Positions 35,186 through 41,139 of a DNA stretch of 41,139 nucleotides are shown one piece after another. The position numbers and the translations under genes are program-made. Source of the DNA: Nostoc sp. LEGE 06077 (GTDB lineage Bacteria > Cyanobacteriota > Cyanobacteriia > Cyanobacteriales > Nostocaceae); assembly GCF_015207705.1 (NCBI RefSeq), contig NZ_JADEWI010000056.1, forward strand, positions 1 to 41,139. Direction: 5' to 3'. The notes beneath the pieces are model-generated. The model worked only from the letters and a program-made list of their open reading frames with translations. It was not told the origin of the DNA and searched no databases. Within the stretch, counting starts at the first letter, position 1. Every line of letters begins with the position of its first letter.

Positions 35186-37084
35186 TTAAAATAAACAGCC
35201 TGCTGCTGCTTGGATGCGTTCTAAAGGCTGAACTGAGCGAGGAAGCATTGGTAAGCGAACTATTGTCAAACCTGGAAAATTTGTCTCGCAGTCATCGCAA
35301 TTAATGGTTGCTGTAGAAGTAAAACGGTTGAGAAGAAGGTAATTCTGACTTACACCTATTTCTTCCATAGATTTGAACAGGCGTTTTTGTTCGGCAAGTA
35401 CGCTAGTCTGGTTAAGTGTAACCCCAATGAACTCTGCTTGTTGTGGGTCTTTTAGCACTTTTTGGGCTTTGACTACGCGCTGTCGCAAAGTTCGTAAACG
35501 CCCCATAAACTCTGTACGGCCAAGGACATTCTGATACTTGATCCAGAGTTTGAAAATCCAACCTAGCCAGTCTGCTAATGCAGTTGGCATTTCTAGAAAA
35601 CGCAGAAGATGACCTGTAGGAGCAGTGTCTAAAATAATCAAGTCTTCTTCTTGTTGCTCTAGCAATTCCATTACTGTTAACAGGGAAAGTATTTCATCAA
35701 TCCCTGGTAAAGCTTGATCGACAATTTTGCGCCAGGCAGCAGGAGCATAGGCCATTTCAATACCTTCGCTTGTTTGGGTTTCGCCACTCATCATTTCGGC
35801 CAGTTCCCATAGGTAATCGGCTCTGAATTGATCGACAATGCGATCGCCATCTACTTCCTGACCTCGAAGATTGGCAGTTATTTGATATGGTTCGTGTCCT
35901 AAACTCAAACCAAAGGCATCGCCCAAGGAGTGGGCTGGATCGATAGAAACCATGCGAATTTTGCGATCGGGATGTTGTTGAGCCATAGCCCAACCAATGG
36001 CAGCTGCTACTGTGGTTTTGCCTACTCCACCCTTACCGCCAATTAGTAACAGGCGACGACCTTCGGTCAGAAAATCTCCAAAGCTAGGAGGAATTTTTTC
36101 AGGCCATTGAATTGGGAGTGGATGAACAGGAGATAGCGGTTCAAGCTGAGAAATATGGATTTGGTCGATAATATTGCTGAGGGCGACAATTCCCAAAGGT
36201 TCCTTATCTTGTTGTGGCACAATGAACATCGGCTTTCCGTTAGCAAGAGCCGTATACTGACCGATTAGCGGTTGTTGTTCTTGGTAACGATCTGGGTCAG
36301 TCGCACTGGCAAGGACTTGGTTGACAAACAACCCTCCACAAGGAACCTGCATGGTTTGTAAGGCTTCTAGGAATCGTTTTGACTCCAACCAACTCATTGG
36401 TTCGGCGATCGCAACTAACAAACAAGCTGTATGGGTGGGATCTTGAAGCAGACGACGACCTTGTGACAGTTCAGCTTTCAGGGTTTGCAAAAAATCGTCA
36501 GCGCGATCGGGTGTGTAACTTCCAGCAAAGGTCTTGCTAATAATCCGATGCTTTTCTTGAAACAGTTCAAGAGAGTGGAGGAAAGTGTCTAAAAAATCCA
36601 TCAATCCAAACAAGTTGAGAGTATGACCGCTAGGAGCCATATCAACTACTACTCTATCTACCTGCTGCTCCTTAAAAAGGCGTTGGATCTCTAACAAGCC
36701 CATCAACTCGTCCAGTCCAGGCCAATTTAAATCCCAAACTGGAGACAAGTCTTCTCCTTCAACAAAACTACCTCGCTCCACTAGCAGTTCTAAAACCTGG
36801 CCGTAACGTTCTTTAAACTTTTGTAGCAGAAGCTTTGCATCCAAAGCCCTTACTCGTAGATTTGGTAGTTCCGCTATGGGACGAGGAATGTCATCAACGC
36901 TAACTTGTAAGACATCTCCAAGAGAGTGAGCCGGATCGGTTGAGATTAAAAGAATTTGCTCATTAGCAAATTTCTGCGCCCAACGACATGCAAAGGTGCA
37001 GGAGATTGTCGTTTTTCCGACTCCACCTTTGCCGCTAAACATAGCAAGGTGTAGGTTATCAAAAAGTTCCATCCCGTTTGTCAT
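35186..37084 (-). CDS. duplicated ArsA/Get3-like ATPase
   Basis: This 632-residue protein has two homologous ATPase halves, each with a deviant Walker A GKGGVGKTT (18-26 and about 345-353), then TDPAHSLGDVL or IDPAHSLGDAF, and DMAPSGHTLN or DTAPTGHLLR switch motifs. Such tandem forms are known in ArsA (arsenite pump ATPase); single forms include the tail-anchored-protein chaperone Get3. A CDDCE pair near residue 600 could bind metal. The ArsB pump and ArsR regulator are absent nearby, so arsenite export is not indicated; a membrane-protein-targeting or other role is possible. The downstream coiled-coil gene may be its partner. Confidence 0.9.
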   Translation of the reverse strand: MTNGMELFDNLHLAMFSGKGGVGKTTISCTFACRWAQKFANEQILLISTDPAHSLGDVLQVSVDDIPRPIAELPNLRVRALDAKLLLQKFKERYGQVLELLVERGSFVEGEDLSPVWDLNWPGLDELMGLLEIQRLFKEQQVDRVVVDMAPSGHTLNLFGLMDFLDTFLHSLELFQEKHRIISKTFAGSYTPDRADDFLQTLKAELSQGRRLLQDPTHTACLLVAIAEPMSWLESKRFLEALQTMQVPCGGLFVNQVLASATDPDRYQEQQPLIGQYTALANGKPMFIVPQQDKEPLGIVALSNIIDQIHISQLEPLSPVHPLPIQWPEKIPPSFGDFLTEGRRLLLIGGKGGVGKTTVAAAIGWAMAQQHPDRKIRMVSIDPAHSLGDAFGLSLGHEPYQITANLRGQEVDGDRIVDQFRADYLWELAEMMSGETQTSEGIEMAYAPAAWRKIVDQALPGIDEILSLLTVMELLEQQEEDLIILDTAPTGHLLRFLEMPTALADWLGWIFKLWIKYQNVLGRTEFMGRLRTLRQRVVKAQKVLKDPQQAEFIGVTLNQTSVLAEQKRLFKSMEEIGVSQNYLLLNRFTSTATINCDDCETNFPGLTIVRLPMLPRSVQPLERIQAAAGCLF

Positions 37085-37208
37085 TTCTGGCGTTTTAGGA
37101 TAAATTTACTACATATTTTTCAAGTTTGTTTAAGTAATTTCCCTGAATAAAGGTATTTCAAATCTTAATCTTTCACGGATGGGATTTACAAAACTTCTAT
37201 CCTATAAG

Positions 37209-37226
37209 CTACCGTGTACACACAAG
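37209..37226 (+). repeat. lone end of element P
   Basis: CTACCGTGTACACACAAG matches the P left end at 17 of 18 positions. No internal hairpins or right end follow, so it is a remnant or a partial insertion. Confidence 0.6.
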
Positions 37227-37254
37227 TTGGAAATAATTGACAAATCCGGGTTTT

Positions 37255-37570
37255 ACCCCACCCTAACCCTGCCCTTGTAAAGGGGAGGGAACTAGATTTC
37301 TTTTTTCCCCCCTTTACAAGCTATGCGTTACCCACATCTTTCTTTACAATCTTGAAACCCATGTTCTATAAGCGTCTTAGACACTGATAATTTAGGAATA
37401 CTTGACAAATTCGCTTTTAATCTTCTCGCTAAAACTGCGTTTTTATTGAGAATGAACAACGAACTAATCAGGGTTATAAAAACCTGAGTCAATACTCTCG
37501 CAAATGTTAAGAAAGATCCGGGTAATGGATAGCCTTTACAAGGTGGGATTAAGGGGGGTAATTCGACTTG
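37255..37570. repeat. palindromic repeat family C, copy C3, split by M2
   Basis: The left part CCCTTGTAAAGGGGAGGGA and CCCCCCTTTACAAG and the right part GTGGGATTAAGGGGGG join into one family-C unit if M2 and one target copy are removed. Confidence 0.75.
37321..37532. mobile_element. MITE M2, 212 bp, 10-bp target duplication
   Basis: The left end CTATGCGTTACCCACATC and the right end read inward, CTATCCATTACCCGGATC, match at 14 of 18 positions, and both continue with TTTCTT. The flanks are identical CCTTTACAAG at 37311-37320 and 37533-37542. It is non-coding. The duplication length fits an IS4-like transposase acting in trans. Confidence 0.8.
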
Positions 37571-37709
37571 CGATCCTATAGGGCGGCGACAGGGAAAGCT
37601 TCACAAGAGAATGTGTAATTAATTTTGTTGAGTTACTTACAAAGATTAGCCGAGGAACTATAACTGAGGTAAAGATTTAGCCAGAGATGTCCAAAGGTAA
37701 AGAGATAAG

Positions 37710-40700
37710 ATGGTTAACAGTTCTGAAGGCGATATAAATATTGGGTGTAATGTCCAAGGTATTTCTGAATACGACTTTTTTTCTGACAATAATTTTGAGG
37801 ACATTCATTGTCGTCCACTGAAAACAGACTCTCCCTATTTAGGATGGAAAACTTTTGAAATTAAAGATAAAGACAAATTTTTTGGTCGGGAGAATTGGAT
37901 TGCTAATCTGAGCAATCGCTTAAAAAAAGATAATGTAATTTTGCTTTTAGGAGCATCAGATACTGGCAAATCATCATTGATTCGGGCAGGTTTAATTCCT
38001 TATTTAGGATCTCATGAAAAATCATTAATTAATATAAGTTTTCACCCAGATAAAAATCCTTTTAAATCTCTTTATCACTGTCTTGCTTCTACTTATGGTA
38101 AAAAATCGCCAATAGCGGATATTGCTAGAGAAATAAGAGAAAATACCCTAATTCAAATTGTCACATTCCTCAAACAAGATTATCAATGCATTCTAATTTT
38201 TATTGACCAATTTGAAGAACTGTTTACAAAAACTCAAAAACCGGAACGCGATAAATTTGTTGCTAGTCTATTTCAACTGTTCCAGCAGCAGGATAGCTCT
38301 GTCAAAATTGTTTTAACAATGCGGTCTGATTTTTTGGATAAATTTAGTGAGTATCCCCAACTTGCAAAGATCCACGAGCGCTATAGTCGTATACTCACTA
38401 GAATGAGCGACGGAGAATTAAAGTTAGCGATCGCTGAACCTGCTGCTAGAAATGGCGTTACCTTTGAACAAGGATTAGTTGAGCAAATTATTCATGATTT
38501 TCACCAACAAAATGATTATTTACCACTTCTGGCATACACCCTGAATGTATTGTGGGAAAGAGAAAATATTGCAAACGGAATTCTGAAGACAAAGGCTTAT
38601 AAAGAACTAAAAGAGCAAACGTTTGGTTATTTAAGCGAACAAGCTAATCAATTTATTAATGCTAGTGTTGGATGGCGTGATCGCCATTCGAGAGAAAAGG
38701 AACAAGAAATTCAAAAGTTAAACCTTGCATTGACTGAATTAAAACTGCGCGAGCAGTCCGCCAGGGTTTTGAATTTACTTCCTGTCCAACCGCTAGAGGG
38801 TTTGGTGTTGGCAATTCAAACAATGGGTGAGAATTTAGAGAAATACCCAAACCAGCTTCTAGCTCCTGTTTTAGGAAGCTTAAAGGAGGCAATGAACACA
38901 CCCACAGAGACGAATCGCTTGCGCGGACACGAGCAAGAGGTGAATTGTGTAGCCTTTAGTCCTGATGGCAAGTTTATTGCTAGTGGCAGTAGCGATTCTA
39001 CGGTGTGCTTGTGGAATATTATTGGCAATCCTACTGCTCAATTTTTGTTGGGGCACGAGCAAGAGGTTAATTGTCTAGCTTTTAACCCTGATGGCAAGTT
39101 TCTTGTTAGTGGCAGTATTGACGGAATTTTGTGTTTATGGGATCTACAAGGTAATCTCATTACTCAACCGTGGCAGGGACATGAGGAAGGAGTTATTTCC
39201 GTCGCTTTTAGCCCAAATAGCGATTCTATTGTCAGTGTTGGTTTTGACGGAACGGTGTGTTTGTGGGATTTACAAGGTAACACCATCGCTCAACCTTGGC
39301 GCGGACACAAGGAAGGAGTTATTTCTGTCGCCTTTAGCCTAAATGGCGATTCTATTGTCAGTGTTGGTTTTGACGGAACGGTGTGTTTGTGGGATTTACA
39401 AGGTAACACCATCACTCAACCCTGGCACAAACATGAGGCAAAAATTATTTGCGTCGCCTTTAGCCACGATCGCAAGTTTATTGTCAGTGGTAGTAGTGAT
39501 TCGACAGTGCGGTTGTGGGACATACAAGGTAATCCCATCGGTCAACCTTGGCACGGGCATGAAGGACATGTAAATTCTGTAGCTTTTAGCCCTGATGGCA
39601 AGTTTATTATTAGTGGTAGCTGCGATCGCACAATACGCTTATGGAATATCAATGGCAACCTCATCACTCAACCTTGGCGTGGACATGAAGGACAGATTAA
39701 TTCCCTAGCCTTTAGCCCCGATGGCAAGCTGATTATCAGTGGTGGCGATCGCACTGTGCGTTTGTGGGAGCTACATCAAATATTACAAGATCGGGTCATC
39801 GGGCGATCGCAGCGCAAATATGAGAATTGGGTCAATTGTGTCGCCTTTAGCCCAGATAGTCAGTGGATTATCAGTGCCAGCAATGATTCGACAATCCGTT
39901 TGTGGGATATTCACGGCAACCCCATTGGTCAACCTTGGCGCGGACATGAAAAAGAAGCTAATTCTGTCGCCTTTAGCCCTGATGGTCAGTGGATTATCAG
40001 TGCCAGCAATGATTCTACAATCCGCTTGTGGAATAGCAACGGCAACCCCATTGGTCAACCTTGGCAGGGACATGAAAAAGAAGTTAATTCTGTCGCCTTT
40101 AGCCCTGATGGTCAGTGGATTATCAGTGCCAGCAATGATTCTACAATCCGTTTGTGGGATATTGACGGCAACTCCATTGGTCAACCTTGGCACGGGCATG
40201 AAAAAGAAGTTAATTCTGTCGCCTTTAGTCCTGATGGTCAGTGGATTGTCAGTGCCAGCAATGATTTGACAGTGCGCTTGTGGGATATTCACGGCAACCC
40301 CATTGGTCAACCTTGGCGCGGACATGAAAAAGAAGTTAATTCTGTCGCCTTTAGCCCTGATGGTCAGTGGATTATCAGTGCCAGCAATGATTCGACAATC
40401 CGTTTGTGGGATATTTACGGCAACCCCATTGGTCAACCTTGGCGCAGACATGAAAAAGAAGTTAATTCTGTCGCCTTTAGCCCTGATGGTCAGTGGATTG
40501 TCAGTGCCAGCAATGATTCGACAGTGCGCTTGTGGGATATTCACGGCAACCCCATTGGTCAACCTTGGCGCGGGCATGAGTATTGGGTAAATTCCGCAGC
40601 TTTTAGCCCTGATGGTAAACTGATTGCCAGTGGTAGTCTTGATGGAACAGTCCGCTTGTGGCAGTGTGGGTGGCAAGAATGGTTGCAAGTTTGCTGCAAC

Positions 40701-40958
40701 AGATTACATTATCATCCCGTCTTTCAAAATCCTGAAAAAGGCAGTGATGTAGAAATTGCCCACCAAACTTGTCAAAAATATGTATGGAATCCACAATGCC
40801 CTAAACAGTTGAACAACCAAGGTGAGCAAAAAGAGAAAGCGTTTTCAGCAGCTTTGGAAGACTTTAAGCAAGCAGTTCAACTTAATTTTACATCGCACTG
40901 GAAACATCGCCTTGCTTGGCAATCAGTACATACAGAGAATCAATCACTCGGACTATGA
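37710..40958 (+). CDS. STAND NTPase with 14 WD40 repeats, no visible effector
   Basis: This 1082-residue protein starts with a short segment (1-40), then the STAND domain: SPYLGWKTFE and FFGRE, Walker A GASDTGKSS (81-89) and Walker B IFIDQFEELF (163-172). Residues about 406-985 hold 14 WD40 repeats (two seven-bladed propellers), units 8-13 nearly identical (SVAFSPDGQWIISASNDS). A Cys-rich C-terminal tail follows. STAND proteins normally carry an effector domain (protease, TIR or similar) before the NTPase; here there are only about 40 residues there, so signalling could depend on another protein. It is likely a stress or phage sensor by analogy, which is not shown by sequence. Confidence 0.9.
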   Translation: MVNSSEGDINIGCNVQGISEYDFFSDNNFEDIHCRPLKTDSPYLGWKTFEIKDKDKFFGRENWIANLSNRLKKDNVILLLGASDTGKSSLIRAGLIPYLGSHEKSLINISFHPDKNPFKSLYHCLASTYGKKSPIADIAREIRENTLIQIVTFLKQDYQCILIFIDQFEELFTKTQKPERDKFVASLFQLFQQQDSSVKIVLTMRSDFLDKFSEYPQLAKIHERYSRILTRMSDGELKLAIAEPAARNGVTFEQGLVEQIIHDFHQQNDYLPLLAYTLNVLWERENIANGILKTKAYKELKEQTFGYLSEQANQFINASVGWRDRHSREKEQEIQKLNLALTELKLREQSARVLNLLPVQPLEGLVLAIQTMGENLEKYPNQLLAPVLGSLKEAMNTPTETNRLRGHEQEVNCVAFSPDGKFIASGSSDSTVCLWNIIGNPTAQFLLGHEQEVNCLAFNPDGKFLVSGSIDGILCLWDLQGNLITQPWQGHEEGVISVAFSPNSDSIVSVGFDGTVCLWDLQGNTIAQPWRGHKEGVISVAFSLNGDSIVSVGFDGTVCLWDLQGNTITQPWHKHEAKIICVAFSHDRKFIVSGSSDSTVRLWDIQGNPIGQPWHGHEGHVNSVAFSPDGKFIISGSCDRTIRLWNINGNLITQPWRGHEGQINSLAFSPDGKLIISGGDRTVRLWELHQILQDRVIGRSQRKYENWVNCVAFSPDSQWIISASNDSTIRLWDIHGNPIGQPWRGHEKEANSVAFSPDGQWIISASNDSTIRLWNSNGNPIGQPWQGHEKEVNSVAFSPDGQWIISASNDSTIRLWDIDGNSIGQPWHGHEKEVNSVAFSPDGQWIVSASNDLTVRLWDIHGNPIGQPWRGHEKEVNSVAFSPDGQWIISASNDSTIRLWDIYGNPIGQPWRRHEKEVNSVAFSPDGQWIVSASNDSTVRLWDIHGNPIGQPWRGHEYWVNSAAFSPDGKLIASGSLDGTVRLWQCGWQEWLQVCCNRLHYHPVFQNPEKGSDVEIAHQTCQKYVWNPQCPKQLNNQGEQKEKAFSAALEDFKQAVQLNFTSHWKHRLAWQSVHTENQSLGL
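39820..40590 (+). repeat. 126-bp tandem DNA repeat coding WD40 units 8-13
   Basis: Six 42-codon units are nearly the same at DNA level (for example GTCGCCTTTAGCCCTGATGG in five of them). This implies recent unequal exchange or gene conversion within the gene. Confidence 0.85.
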
Positions 40959-40996
40959 TTTGGTTCTTGGCAACTTTTGGTGATCTAAGTTGAGGG

Positions 40997-41033
40997 AAGG
41001 CAGACGGCAGACGGCAGAAGGCAGAAGGCAGAA
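40997..41033. repeat. heptameric short tandem repeat (GCAGACG/GCAGAAG)
   Basis: Five seven-base units GCAGACG, GCAGACG, GCAGAAG, GCAGAAG and GCAGAAT follow one another. It is of the type found between genes in heterocystous cyanobacteria. Confidence 0.7.
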
Positions 41034-41139
41034 TGTTGGTTTGAGGGTTTTCCTGTGCAGTCAATCCGTCTGTATTCTCTGCCAAAAAGGGTTTAACATC
41101 CTCACACTCGTTTTGAATTTCAGTGGTCTGCAATTGGGT

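Noticed and set aside
35186-37084. Arsenic resistance operon
   Set aside because: No ArsB, ArsC, ArsD or ArsR gene is present on either side.
39783-40688. 301-codon open frame on the minus strand
   Set aside because: It is a shadow of the near-identical WD40 units; its repeats mirror the 126-bp period of the real gene.
40888-41133. Possible minus-strand gene fragment entering from the right edge
   Set aside because: Part of it is translated from the seven-base tandem repeat and the rest matches no family I recognise; the frame is open to the window edge, so it cannot be excluded.

Overview
The window looks like chromosomal DNA from a filamentous, probably heterocyst-forming cyanobacterium (Nostocales-like). 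The reasons are the frequent GCGATCGC (HIP1) octamers inside genes, short heptameric tandem repeats between genes, a Ycf23 gene, CHAT-TPR and STAND-WD40 proteins, and a heavy load of small palindromic repeats and MITE-like elements. No rRNA, tRNA or CRISPR array was seen.

Region 1 (1-17 kb) reads as an oxidative lipid or isoprenoid island. On the minus strand are an ABM-fold protein, a small exported protein, a short-chain dehydrogenase, a lipase-like hydrolase and a RoxA-like dihaem cytochrome c of the rubber oxygenase family. On the plus strand are an old-yellow-enzyme-like flavin reductase, two membrane-anchored dihaem cytochromes flanking a small four-helix membrane protein, a second alpha/beta hydrolase, a PLAT-less lipoxygenase, a second ABM protein and a saccharopine-dehydrogenase-like reductase. 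Together they could release acyl chains, oxygenate them, handle the peroxides or carbonyls, and reduce the products. That pathway is inference. The family assignments are well supported.

Region 2 (17-28.4 kb) holds a TPR-CHAT protease-like protein, a CBM20 + SGNH + DUF1796 fusion, an operon of a FetB-like permease and a malonyl/acyl-CoA synthetase, a DegT-type aminotransferase and Ycf23.

Region 3 (28.4-41 kb) holds an RND efflux pair whose pump C-terminus has been rewritten by an IS630 insertion, the decaying IS630 copy itself, a small coiled-coil gene with a duplicated ArsA/Get3-like ATPase, and a STAND NTPase with 14 WD40 repeats but no visible effector domain.

The gaps between genes carry layered repeats. 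A roughly 200-bp element made of nested hairpins (here called P; four full copies and two lone ends) and two MITEs with 10-12 bp target duplications (M1, M2) are mostly inserted at the centres of older palindromic repeats (families G and C). Paired base changes and flipped hairpin loops between P copies suggest the folded form matters. Together with the oxygenase island, this is the most unusual content of the window.
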